64,000 bases of DNA. Origin: Arbacia lixula (Eukaryota; Echinodermata; Echinoidea; Arbacioida; Arbaciidae). Below, one piece after another: positions 36,133 to 48,271 of the stretch (the stretch's first letter is position 1; each line of letters opens with the position of its first letter). The stretch spans positions 18,472,593 through 18,536,592 of the forward strand of contig OZ022579.1 of NCBI GenBank assembly GCA_963669155.1. The letters run 5' to 3'. A program made the translations under genes and the position numbers. The notes under the pieces are model-generated. The model saw only the letters and a program-made list of their open reading frames with translations. It had not been told where the DNA came from and searched no databases.

Positions 36133-39100
36133 TGCCTTCTGGCGCGTCTGCTTCTGACATATTTTTGTGCGCCAGCACGAGAATTTCCGCAAGTCTATTT
36201 CGCATGTAGGTAATAAGGGAGAGTTCCAAATCAAGACAAAATCTAAATACAATTCAAAATATAAAAATGAGATTGTTATAGTTAGTTCAAAAAGTTTATT
36301 TTTGAAAGAGATGCATGCAGCCAATAGATTTACTGTTATTTTGAAAATGTTTTTTTTTTTTGTGATGGTTGGCACACTTCATGAACTTTAAAACTACTTT
36401 TTATAAGAGCGATCCCGGCCTAACTGTGATGATGCACGAAAACATTCAGTTAAACTTCGGTTTTACTCTTTTTTCTATATTAGAGCAAAATTTTACAAGC
36501 AAAATTATTTACCTGAAAAAGAAGGCATTGTAATTTTCAAAATGAATTGCATATATGCAGGAGAGTTGTTAAAGGCCAAATATGGCATTAAATAGCAATA
36601 TTGCAACAACACGGACAAACAGGGTTGGGTTCAAGCTTGGTGGTCTTCAATTCCCTATTCCCAATTTCAATTCGAATTGCAATTCCCTACCACCTGTTTC
36701 TACGATGTGAACAATCCATTAAGATATAGTGTTAGCTTCATATCCCACCGCTGTCACTATATCAATCTCAATGTTTGTATTTAAAAGGCAAGCCACAATC
36801 ACTAGGGTTACTAAATTAGAAAAATAAGTTCCCACTAATCTATGTAAAATTATACATAATTAAAAACGAATTTCACATTCGTTTGCCGCAATAAAGTCTC
36901 ATTTTGACGAAAATTTGAAAAAACGCACTCCTCCAGTGACGTATGAGAAGTCAAAATTCCATAGATTATACGGAAGTCAACATTAGACCATTTTCGTAAT
37001 GTATTCACAACTTTCCCCCTAACTGCGTAGTAACGCGTTTTTGCATTCACCTGTATCTTGTCATTCAGATTCAATGGGTGGAATGCACTTTGAATCTATA
37101 TAGTTGTTGCTACTCAGACAAACCTCGGACAAGCTTTTAGGTTCCCATTGGTAACGTATTGTTTGAATAGCGTGAATAAAATATTTTATTTACGCCGTTG
37201 GCATTTATGGCATTTTGACTTCTCATACGTCACTGGAGGCGTGCGGGTTTTTTTTTCAAATTTTCGTCAAAATGAGACTTTATTGCGGCAAACGAATGTG
37301 AAATTCGTTTTTAATTATGTATAATTTTGCATAGATTAGTGGGAACTTATTTTTTTAATTTAGTAACCCTAGTGATTGTGGCTTGCCTTTTATATACAAA
37401 CATTGAGATTGATATTGTCAGAGGACAGAATTTTGTGATGAGAAAGTGTATAATATTGCACAGGCTCGGTTTGCTTATAGGGTTTATTACAGAGTGCCAC
37501 ACAGGGGAACAAACACTCTGTTGTTTTTGGAGAGAGATAAGGACTAGCCAGTGGCAGCATACAGTTGCCATGCTGGGAATGCCATCCCATGCTACTAATT
37601 CCCCAGCTAGTTTCACTTCACCACTTTGGGGCATGTGTTTTGTAAATTATAGTTAAGGTTATTCAGAATATGAAAATAATAACCAGGAATATCATTTTTA
37701 CTGGAAGGAGGAGTGATATTTTGGTGAGTGATCAGTCACTGAAAGTGTTGAGCCAAACAGCTGGTGGTCTGGGGCATTGCACTGCTCTGTACAGAAGGGG
37801 AGATGAGGCAATCACAGGTCGCGTGGAGGAAATCTGCTGTAAGTAGGCTTGTATTTCGTTTTTTGAATGATATTTTTGTTGAGTTCATGATTTATGTATG
37901 CATTATGCTTACTGTGTGTGAAGTTTAAAAGTAATGTGAATGCATACTACGGCTTTATAGAGTAGATGAAATGTTGAGGGGAACGGAGTCATTGTCCTCT
38001 TACCCATTGACCCTGTGTGTTAGCTGCATGCAGAGTACACAGCAGTGCACTCAGCCACACACTTTGCATAGAGTAGTGGGAGTGAAGTTGCGTGATTTAC
38101 ACCATGCGATGGAGTTTGTAAAGTGGGAGAATATTGGTTCGCATGAATGGAAGTTGTAGTAATCATTATTATTGGCTCATTTAAATGTCATGTTCATATG
38201 ATTAGAGTATGTATGGTACATCAGACTTTCACGAATGTGAGCAAGTTAGCCGGAGCACCTGTAGGTGCCAGACAACACGTGAGGTTGGCACATACGAATG
38301 CACATCCTTCAGAAGTTATCGTGCGGATGGAACACATTTGACTTAGGGGGCGCTCTCATGTAAACAATGAATTAAAGATGGCCGCGCCCATGGTATCGGT
38401 ATGTGTATGAAACTGCCCACCTGTTGAGGCACTATCCATTTGGGAGCATAGTTGCTTATTTGCCATTTAATCTTAGAACCATGTTGTATGAGATGACATA
38501 CAGCGGTGTGAATGCTATGGTTTGAAAATCACCATGATAAGGACCATTCGTTTATGTTTCTTTTATTATAGGATAACTTCCGCTGTGTATCAGCAGTGAG
38601 ACAGCTCATCGCACGATCGTGGCTGATAGCTGTTGTGACCTGTTCAGAAGACAAGTGACGTTTGACTTTGGATATAAATATGTTTCAATTTCCTTACACA
38701 TTCATGCAAGTTCATGGAGTGGAACATGTTGTCCATTACAATTTGTTGTTGACTATGCAAGTTCCGTTTAAGCTAGTCGGTGATAATGTGGATTCCAGTA
38801 TATTGAAACCAAGTGTAGGTTTTATTGAGACAATGAGGTGACTCTATAATGATTTGATAACGGTTAACACATGTAGGAGGGGAATAAGTTTGTTTTATGT
38901 TTTCATACACAAATTATTAGTATGACATAATGCTAGTATGTAATGTGTAACTTGGCAGACTAGAAGTTTTGGTATGGATTATGCTAAACAAGGCTACTGA
39001 AGAAATGAAAGCAGTTGATAATGTTTTGGAAGTGATACAGCTGTAGTTCAACTTTTCATTTCATTTGAAGGAGTTGATATGCATTTGACACTGATGATGC

Positions 39101-40138
39101 AACATAAAGCAGTTATGGTGTACGATTCAGTGGTATTGTAAACCATGATGGGAATTATTATTATAGATCACTGATAGTGAGGAAGAGCTATGCATATTGA
39201 GTACACTTTTAATTACAGTCTTACAGTAACTCTCGTGGACTGAGATAAACAACTGAGAGTTTTTGTGATTATGTGTTAGGACCAATTAAGTGTAACAAGC
39301 TAGCGCATTGCTGATGTTATCATGGCATGTACGAAGTGTGTTATGATGTTGGTTTTTTCTCTGCTTGTTCTTTGCAGGGTTTCTTGTTTGTTTTATTACT
39401 TCGGTAATAAACGTGCATATTACTGCAGGTCAACTGGTACGCTCATTTATTTGAGAACGCTCGGGTATCTAAACCAACCCACCCCCTAGGGCACATAACA
39501 GCCCCCATCCCCCGACAACATAGTGACAGCGGTGGGATATGAAGCTAACACTATATCTTAATGGATTGTTCACATCGTAGAAACATGTGGTAGGGAATTG
39601 CAATTCGAATTGAAATTGGGAATAGGGAATTGAAGACCACCAAGCTTGAACCCAACCCTGTTTGTCCGTGTTGTTGCAATATTGCTATTTAATGCCATAT
39701 TTGGCCTTTAACAACTCTCAGGACTGCATAAATGCAATTCATTTTGAAAATTACAATGCCTTCTTTTTCAGGTAAATAATTTTGCTCGTAAAATTTTGCT
39801 CTGATATATAAAAAAGAGCAAAACCCAAGTTAAACTGAATGTTTTCGTGCATCATCACAGTTAGGCCGGGATCGCTCTTATAAAAAGTAGTTTTAAAGTT
39901 CATGAAGTGTGCCAACCATCACAAAAAAAGCATTTTCAAAATAACAGTAAATTTATTGGCTGCATGCATCAAAACTAAACTTTTTAAACTATGACAATCT
40001 CATTTTTATATTTTGAATTGTATTCAGATTTTGTCTTGATTTGGAACTCTCCCTTATTACCTACATGCGAAAAAGACTTGCGGTAATTGTAGTGCTAGCG
40101 CACAAAAATATGTCAGAAGCAGACGCGCCAGAAGGCAT
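36133..40138. mobile_element. Giant fold-back element, interrupted by a 2.1-kb insertion
   Basis: The left arm runs from about 36133 to 36960. Its reverse complement is found in two pieces, 37200-37415 and 39521-40138. The junction sequence CATTGAGATTGATATAGTG, read intact from the left arm, is broken at 37415/39521. Without the insert the palindrome would be about 1.9 kb with arms of about 830 bases. The loop (36960-37200) has related copies at about 52775-52985 and 60395-60600. No transposase frame is visible. Confidence 0.75.
37416..39517. mobile_element. 2.1-kb insertion, possible solo LTR
   Basis: It begins TGTCAGAGGACAG and ends CCCCCGACA (TG...CA, with an imperfect TGTC/GACA inversion). 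ATAT (left) and ACAT (right) flank it as a plausible 4-base target duplication. AATAAA at 39406-39411 sits near the right end, as the R region of an LTR would place it. No open frame of note lies inside. Confidence 0.45.
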
Positions 40139-40179
40139 GGTATGACAAGGCGGTACGTGTCTGTTTTCTGTATGTTTTC

Positions 40180-40340
40180 TTTGCGCCTTTGGCATTTATG
40201 GCATTTTGACTTCTCAAATGATCAAATTTTCGTTAAAAGGAAACTTTATTGGGGCAAACGAATGTTGAATTCGTTTTTAGTGGATAATTTTACATAGATT
40301 AGTAAGAACTTATTTTTCTAATTTAGTAACCCTTTAAACA
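40180..40340. repeat. Partial copy of the fold-back inner arm
   Basis: It matches 37190-37390 in direct orientation (TTGGCATTTATGGCATTTTG, ACTTTATTG, GGCAAACGAATGT, ATTTAGTAACCCT), just outside the right arm of the large palindrome. Confidence 0.7.
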
Positions 40341-42630
40341 CATCTAAACATGATGGCCTAGTCTATAAAAGTGGTAGATCTAGGCCTCTACAGTTTTGCA
40401 ACTGTCCGACAGAAAGTTGTGTTATGATACTCACAGTTTATGAAGACGGCTATTAAAAAGCTGAATCGTCTACACAGATAGACCGATGAACAAGTTAAAA
40501 TCAGATCAAAAACAAAATGTCTCCGAAAGGATGACTTGCTCATTATGGCATGGTATCTACATGTACATAGCCAGACGAAGTGCGGCGCCACCAACGGTCG
40601 TTGTATTTAGTAGGGTTATTAGTATGGTCACTGAACTATACCACTACGTAGTGGTATAGTTCAGTGGTATGGTTGCATTCGTGTTTTTTTTTTCTCTCCT
40701 TCAACTCGAGGCATATGAGCTTAAATAATGACATACGGATAAGTGGGTGAGAGTATGCTGGGAGGGGTGGGATCCATCTGTCCTTCAAACATACCAGTCG
40801 CTTCATGCTCAAAACGTGTGTTTGCGAAAAACGAGAAGTGAAGATCCAATTTAAGCAAAATCGAAAATCGGTTCAAAATTGCACGGCTGAAAGAAAAGCA
40901 TCCACAAAGGCGCGACACATTCCGACAAACAGGGTACATATTTCATGCAGTAAATTGCCTATTCCAGAACGCTTTGTTATTGCACTGAGGATACAGAAGA
41001 TTCCAGAGTCCCGCTCGGAGCTTTAGAACCATATCTAAGCAGTCTCTAAAATGGCGTTGCAAAGAATATGACTATCAAAATGCGTATACGGCGTCCAGTG
41101 CTCTCCTATTCATGACGAATGAACATACTGTACACTAAGGGGTGTGCAAAATGGTACTTCGTACTTCGTACTTATTAGTACTTCCGAACATTCGTATGAA
41201 TTTCTTCTTTTGTGAACTGTTTACCAACTATGTCACTCACAAAAGCCTTCTCCTACGCCTTTATAGTTCTCGACGGTTCTACAAAAATAATCAATAACTT
41301 TTGTGATATTCATGAACGGGGATGTCCCCTTTTATTATTTGTATGCGTGAATGAATCTTTAAACAGGAAAAGTGGGAAAGAAGAATCATTCCTTATAAAT
41401 TATGGCAAAGCAGCTCAGCAATGCTGCACTGAGTGCGTGAGCGTCGCCAGGGGGTTGCGGCCCGGGGTTGCGGAGGGTGCGAACCACTGAACTCTACACT
41501 ACGTGGAATGGGCCCACTTGATCGCTCCTCGTTGGTTGCCCGTTGAGGCGCTAAGTCACCGGAATTACAGAAGACGCCATCTTGCAACACGCACAAAGCC
41601 AAACGCCGATGGCAATTGACACGTGATACGTGGTACACACACACATACACATACACATACATAAGCAATAATACGAATATCATATGTTTTATTCTTGCAG
41701 AGATATAGTAGGAATGTTGCAACAAGTCACAATCACAGGTATACAAATCCGTTGTTACACTAACATATAGAAATTAACAACCCATCCACATATCTACACT
41801 GAAATTCATATCAAAGATGTCACTACATATCAATTCATATTCAGTTGTTCAAGGTAAAAGTTGCAATGTTTGAAAAAATGCAAATGAGTTGCACAGTATA
41901 ATAACACCTTGCCACCTGGAAAGAATTATGTATCACGAGCAATTTTCGCAACATAATCTTGGCATACATTTAACTTCGCAAATTCAGCAATTCCCCAATG
42001 TTTTATTGAGTATGTGGGTGTGTGTGTATGCGTATGTGTGTGTGTGTTTCTGTATGATAAATGTAATGTTTGTGTGTGTGGTGGGGGAGGGGCTTTATGC
42101 GTGTTCACAAATACATCATTTGACACCTATAGAGCATAGAAAGTATTCAAAGAGTGTTGTACTGCATGTCTCTGCAAGAGTTCTGATGTGCATAGATTTA
42201 ATTATGATTTTATTCATTAGTGATTTATCCATAAACTTTCCTACATTTACCAAGTCGGAACAGCGCTTGATATTATAACGTTATACTGTAACCGTTCATT
42301 AATTTTAAGGGCTTATTTCTGCGGTAAGGTGCACTCTCGTTATAAAGAACGCTGACATAGCAAAATTTATATAGAAATAAAATTCTCTAGTCCTATATGT
42401 GCTGGATTTCCTTTCTTTTCCACTGTTTTTTGCAAAAAACAAATATCACTTTAAAGAACAAATTCCATGAGTCTCAAAAGAGCACGATACTTTGGAGATT
42501 ATTCCTATATATACATGTACAATCAACTCGAATCCACTGTGCGGCGTGTGCGCTTTTCGTGTGTTGCAAGATGGTCGACAATACAAAGGCCCGGCTTCGT
42601 GCGCTCAGCCTTACCACGGAGTGTAGACTT
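40341..42630. other. No gene recognised
   Basis: CCACTACGTAGTGG-type palindrome at about 40640. CCATCTTGCAACAC at 41568 is repeated inverted at about 42558, possibly the ends of an old element, but 14 bases is weak. TG-rich patches lie near 42010-42080. Confidence 0.4.
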
Positions 42631-42639
42631 CAGACCTGT

Positions 42640-42712
42640 TGTTTGATGGGGGGGAGGGGGGGGGGGGAGGGGGGAGGGGGGAGGGGGATTTCCCATTGGG
42701 GGGGGGGGGGCG
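42640..42712 (+). repeat. G-rich tract with many G runs
   Basis: Eight or more runs of three or more G on the plus strand in about 70 bases, split only by A or a short TTTCCCATT. It fits several overlapping G-quadruplex patterns. Confidence 0.85.
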
Positions 42713-42782
42713 TGGTGTGTGTGGAATAATATTTGGTCAGGATAGGCCGTATGGCAAGCCGTTTTAACATTTATTCCTATTT

Positions 42783-42958
42783 CTTGATATCAAAACTCGA
42801 TTTTTTTTTTTTAAATATCAAGAATTATCTAGGACATTGCTTAACTACACAAATCCATTTCTTGATATCAAGAATTCGTATTCTTGATATCAAGACATCG
42901 AAATCTTGATATAAAGAATTCAATTTCTTGATTTCAAAAAATCGATTTTTTTTTTTTT
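42783..42958. repeat. Array of TTCTTGATATCAAGAA palindromes
   Basis: The 16-base palindrome TTCTTGATATCAAGAA or close variants occurs about six times, joined by ATCGATTT or ATTCGTA linkers. Confidence 0.75.
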
Positions 42959-42959
42959 T

Positions 42960-45320
42960 TATATATAACGAATTACAATCAATCAACTTCAGCTTCCATA
43001 AAACACAAGCATCTTACCTAAGGCGCCAAACAATCGTTATTTCGTTATCTTCTTTTACTGTCCAAACTCGTCAACCGATCCGAACATCCAGCTCCAAGCT
43101 CTGGTTCTAACGTAACGTTCCTACTTCAGCACTTATTAAACTGAGCTTTTCCGCATGTAGAATCTATAAGGAAACGTGCTTTTTATATCTCTAACAAATT
43201 TACACAAAATAAAAGTGACTACGAATTAAAACATAACGTTTTTCTTTATAACTCTGTCGTTCTTAAACGGATTGCTCTAAAATTTATTATGTGTTATGTT
43301 GACTTTAAAAATATAATGAAAACATTATCAAAATTTCACTTACTATCTTAATTAAAATTCTATCGCCCCCTAAAACTCCCACAACCCATTTCGTGAGTAT
43401 CATCGATCATATAAAACAAGAAAACACCAAAAACAAAAAAAAACACACAACGAAATGTAATTTTGTTACAATATTCTTATTTCATTATATTAATCGTTTT
43501 CAACCCAGAAAGTTCCTTACGGGTTGTTTTTAAGAGATTAATTTTGTAGATGACGCGCCCTTCGCCCACGAACCTGCTAGAAAAAGACGTTATGTTTTTG
43601 TTTGGGGAACATGTTGACTGTAAAGAAATCTATTTCCACGGATCGACCCATACTGTGCACATGCTATTTTATAAACTATATTCCTCTATTCCTTCTGCAT
43701 CGCTTGTACAGTCAAAATAATGGAAATGTATTGTTATTGTAATGATCTCACTGAGAGAAACATCGTTGGCATATTTTCCTTTCAGAAAACGCAAGTACAT
43801 TTCTACATGCATCATGACTGTAGTATACGTATGCACTTATTCCTCCATTAGCCTACTGAACTCTATATGTAAAAATATGTCCCCCCCCCCCCCTCCCACA
43901 CACACACACACACACAAGCAGCTTTTACGTATGGAACTGGTCGCAAATTCCCTCGGGATAATTCTTCACATCGGAAAATATCCTCACCATCAAAGTAGAT
44001 TGTCTTAACTCAAATTAGCACACTTAATTTCCTTAATAAGACACACGCGGCATGTATTAAAAGTGCTGATGTTGTCACTTTCGTGCTCTTAAACTGCAAG
44101 TAATACTTGCACTACCCAAAAGAGGTTTGAGTACCCTAAATCAGTTCACTTTAGTTCATGTATTTTAAATTTTGTTTTCGTCTCACTGATCGGCTCACTT
44201 AGGCTTGATCGGCTACGTAAGATTTCAAAGGACGCGCATAGTTACATGGTCAAGTTTAGGAAAAGATCGCCAGAGGGCACTTGTGGGCTGGTCATCTCGA
44301 ATCTGGAGTGGGTCTCGAAGGGAATTTCTGTAGCCATGATGAAATCACTTCTGTATTTAGAGGCTTGGGATTAGGGTTAGGAGCCACCTAGTTACAGATC
44401 GAAAATACAACATGTTCATACCGCGGAAGGGGAGACATCCCCTGTGCATTAAAATGTCATTTTGAGCCGACATCAAGTGATACAGAAAAAAAATGGCAAT
44501 TTATGGTGATGCTAAATAACCATTATGAGTGCACTACTCTACATGGAATCTCTTACAGCTTAAAAAAAAACCACACGAAATATACTTCTCCCTGTATATC
44601 TTTCTCATCTTTTCTCTTTTGTAACTCCCTTTTTATCTCTTCATCGACACCCCCCCCCCCCGCAAACACACACACACACACATACAGACACCTACCCCCC
44701 CCCTCTCTCTCTCTCTCTCTCCCTCTTTCCACTCGGTGACAAAATGCATATACCTTGTTTGTGTGTTTATTATTTCAACCTTTTACACATGAAATGAAAT
44801 CAGACTAAACTTCATCTTTCTGGTCCTATGAAAGCATATCTAGGCATGAATTAAAATTAAAAAATACGTATTGCTTTAAACATTTTAAAACGTGATACCG
44901 AGTAAATAATACAATTTAAATTTCGGTTATCATCGAATAAAAAATAGTTGGAATGGAATCTTTTAAAAATGAACATGAAATGAACAAAATAGTTTGTAGT
45001 GAAATAACGAGGTAAAAAAGATGAACATTATTATTAAATCAATACATTGAACTTGCATAGAATGATGAATATAGAGCTCAATGATTTTGACATAATATGG
45101 TGCAGCTAGAGTTTTATTTGTTTTGCCTTGGTCACAACCGGCCGTTTGTGTTTGCACTTTTGTGTCCGCACGCACATCTCACATCAGGCTAATGGCCAAT
45201 TCCCATGTACCTCCGAGTGCAGGGAAAAACGTGCAGCTTTTTGCGTCTATTTTCAAGTCCATTGAATACTGAATGTGTTTAGATGATCAATTGGTATAAG
45301 CCACTTATTAATTGTAATTC
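42960..45320. other. No gene recognised
   Basis: AT-rich, with C-run/(CA)n microsatellites at 43880-43917 and 44649-44720. No supported exon. Confidence 0.45.
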
Positions 45321-45324
45321 ATGA

Positions 45325-45640
45325 GCAGATTGTTGCTGGTAGAAAATGACCTCAGGTCAATTTCACTACTCACAGAGTACAATGGGAATTCATGAGATAG
45401 TCGACCACATTTCAAGTTATTATCATGCAAATATGGCAACAGCTATTCAGCTCTGAGAAGGTAGCGAAAGAACATTCCACCATGTGCATCTGCTTCTATT
45501 GTTGTTCCGGGCACACTGTAAAATGTCTTTACATCCATCATCCAACACAGCTTCATGACAAAATCCCAGTCAGCAGTCTAGTAGTATTCATTCAGTGGAT
45601 TGTCCGACCATGGTGTAATTACGAACTGGTCTATTGCTTG
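45325..45640. repeat. Dispersed repeat C, copy 1
   Basis: About 300 bases (GCAGATTGTTGCTGGTAGAA ... CAGTGGATTGTCCGACCATG) that recur at 52465-52762 and, with a small deletion, at 63285-63555. All are in the same orientation. No inverted ends were seen. Confidence 0.8.
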
Positions 45641-47631
45641 CTCAGAAGATCATCCGATACAACAATTGATCATCCTATAAATTTGCGCCAATCGAGTGAT
45701 CCCTCGTGCTGAAACAAATTGCTGCAAAAAGCGACTCTGATAGGTGTATGGCCGGTTGTGACCAAGGCATAAATGCAATTGCAGTCCCCATTCCATTAAA
45801 CAGGGATATTTTATCAGCATTTGACTGATAGCGCGTTTGCTTTTAATGTTTCCATCTAATGATACAACTCACTTCCTTAATATTCCAACATTGGACCTTG
45901 GATTTACACCGCTCATAGAGTGGGCTTGCCTTGCCTATCAAAAAACATTTATTTATTTATTGTTACACAGGTTTATTGGAGCAATTCTGTGGATACATTT
46001 ATACATTCATGTTTAGAGAAAATAACTACGTCTGACTCCAGAAAGTGAACAATTTAAATTTTTGTTCATAATGGTAGATCCCCCTATCTCAGGTATTATT
46101 CAAATTTCCACATAACAATACGTAACCTATATCATATGACTTACATCTGCCAATGGACAGGTGTCCCATACCTAAAATGCAAGTCTATACGGGAATCTAT
46201 TGTACTTTTTGTGATTTAAAAATGTACTCAACTTGCTCAGAATAAACAGTTTTAATCATATATACCTACATTATCCTTGTTACATGATATTTACATGACA
46301 ATTTATTATCTAAATCAAATTCAAGATATCTTATGTTGGTAACTTGTTCAGTCTTACTTAAACTAGTCAACATAATTTTAGTTTTGTTTGCAAGATAGCA
46401 GTCTGACACATTCTCATGTATCATATAGGATAGAGAAAAGGGGGTTTGATGAGGCACACCTATATTAACATCCTGAAATTCTGAAGAAAAAATCCAATAC
46501 AAAATACAAGTTTATTTACTTAAATATGTAACTATCAAACCATTGAATTTCAACAGTTTTACACCCTGATCATGGAGTTATAAGTTCGATATATCAAAGA
46601 ACCATGCAACTATACTTCCATGTTCATTGGGTGCTTCATACCATTCATCGTGAATCGATGTAAACATGTATTGATTCAATGGTTTGCGACAAATGGAAAT
46701 ATATACATACTAATAAGACTGCCAAGTTAGCCAAGGTACAAGGCTGTAAGGCGCATGGACACAACCCAGTTTGTTAACAACTATGTCTGGTAACACAGAC
46801 TATGCCACAATGCCATCCTCGCTCCTCCTCTCAAGAAGCCAGATGAGCTTTGACGTAATTACAGTGTAGTCTGTTTTACCAGACTTAGATGTTGACAGAC
46901 TTGGTTTTGTCCATGCAACTCGCAGCACGTTCGGTTGTGAACAAGGCATTATACACTTGATCATGCTGGTGCACATCAAAACACTTTCTGCATTGCTTTG
47001 TGTGGTATTTATTCATATTGGCATAGTAGGAGTTGATTCAAATGCTTGATGTTGAAGTGTGAATGAATCCATATTGGCTTATCTTCAGTTAATGAGATCG
47101 ATGCTCCATTACCGATATGAATACAACAAGAGTTAATAATAGTTTAGTGCCGTACATTTCACAGGTTATATTTTCGTTTTTATTCAGGTCAATACCTCTT
47201 TAGAGTCAATTTAAATCGTTGTGAAATGCAAACATAAGTCCAGAAATTTGCTCTGTCGATGATCGGTAAATCACAATTCGTATACACTCGTTCTAACACG
47301 AATGTAGTTTTACTCATGTCACTTGAGTTTTCCTAGTTTGGAAGTCATCTTTTATACATTAGATTTACCACATTCATAGCCCATGTACACAACCGGAGGT
47401 ATGCTCGATTTATTACACTTGCTTTACGTGGATGTGTGTTAGATACACCAAGAACAATTTCTTGGGGGTTAAAAATTATTGTGACGAATTGCTTAATATC
47501 TCGCTGTATTTCATATGAATAAATCGATTTAAATTGAACTTCCTATGCTCCCGGATTTTTCTTTGATTGGGATTTGTCTCGTTAATTATTTATATCAATG
47601 CATGTTGTATATATATAACAGTTAATGGTCG
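45641..47631. other. No gene recognised
   Basis: AT-rich DNA. A minus-strand frame at 46266-46502 has no splice context or protein-like signature I trust. Confidence 0.4.
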
Positions 47632-47715
47632 TTGATGGGCAATGAAGCAAGATCATTTTTGTCTCTCACGTATTCCACTAGTTCCCATCGGTTACAACAT
47701 CGAGGTCAGATCATC

Positions 47716-47721
47716 TTTATT
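47716..47721 (-). terminator. Candidate polyadenylation signal for the coiled-coil gene
   Basis: AATAAA on the minus strand, the first good match after the stop codon at 48272. It lies just past the long GA tract, which would place about 400 bases of simple repeat in the 3' UTR. Position only; no transcript support. Confidence 0.3.
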
Positions 47722-47725
47722 TCTT

Positions 47726-47750
47726 TCTCTCCCGCTCTCTCTCTCCCTCC

Positions 47751-47803
<53 letters not shown>

Positions 47804-47920
47804 TTCTTTCTCTCTCTCTCTTTCTCTCTCTCTCTGTCTCTCTCTTTCTCTCTGTGTGTGTTTCTTTCTCTCTCTCTCTCTCTCTTTTCTCTCTCACTTT
47901 CTCTTTCTCTATCTCTCTCT

Positions 47921-47978
<58 letters not shown>

Positions 47979-48073
47979 CTTTCTCTATCTGACTCTCTCT
48001 GTCTCTCTTTTTACTCTCTCTCTATCTCCCCTTTTCACCCTCTCTCTCTCTCTCACTTACCTCTCTCCTTCTC

Positions 48074-48125
<52 letters not shown>

Positions 48126-48145
48126 CTCTCTCTCCTATCTTACAC
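47726..48145. repeat. ~420-bp CT/GA microsatellite
   Basis: Compound (CT)n with TTTCT and C-run interruptions. It lies just downstream of the coiled-coil gene's stop codon (minus strand), so it is probably 3' UTR or immediate flank. Confidence 0.95.
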
Positions 48146-48271
48146 TCACCCCATCTCTCTCCCGAGCTCACAAACATCGCCCGTGAGACCGCGGATGAGT
48201 CATTGGTGCACTGTGCAGCAAGACGGGCAACACTTTCGTCATAGTAACGGGTAAATCAGTTGGCTGTACGG

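Noticed and set aside
37327..37656. 109-residue plus-strand frame and overlapping minus-strand frames
   Set aside because: They straddle the border of the 2.1-kb insertion in the palindrome and have no known domain.
39520..39540. TAGTGACAGCGGTGGGAT resembling a retroelement primer-binding site next to the possible LTR
   Set aside because: The same sequence is part of the palindrome arm and is present, inverted, in the uninterrupted left arm, so it belongs to the host element.
41560..42580. CCATCTTGCAACAC inverted pair as transposon ends
   Set aside because: Only 14 matching bases and no target duplication or internal structure.
44230..44370. Short protein-like stretch on the plus strand (KDAHSYMVKFRKRSPEG)
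   Set aside because: Fewer than 50 codons, no splice signals or family match; chance cannot be excluded.
47632..48254. Long Ser/Leu-rich open frames
   Set aside because: Product of a CT microsatellite; no splice context or real composition.
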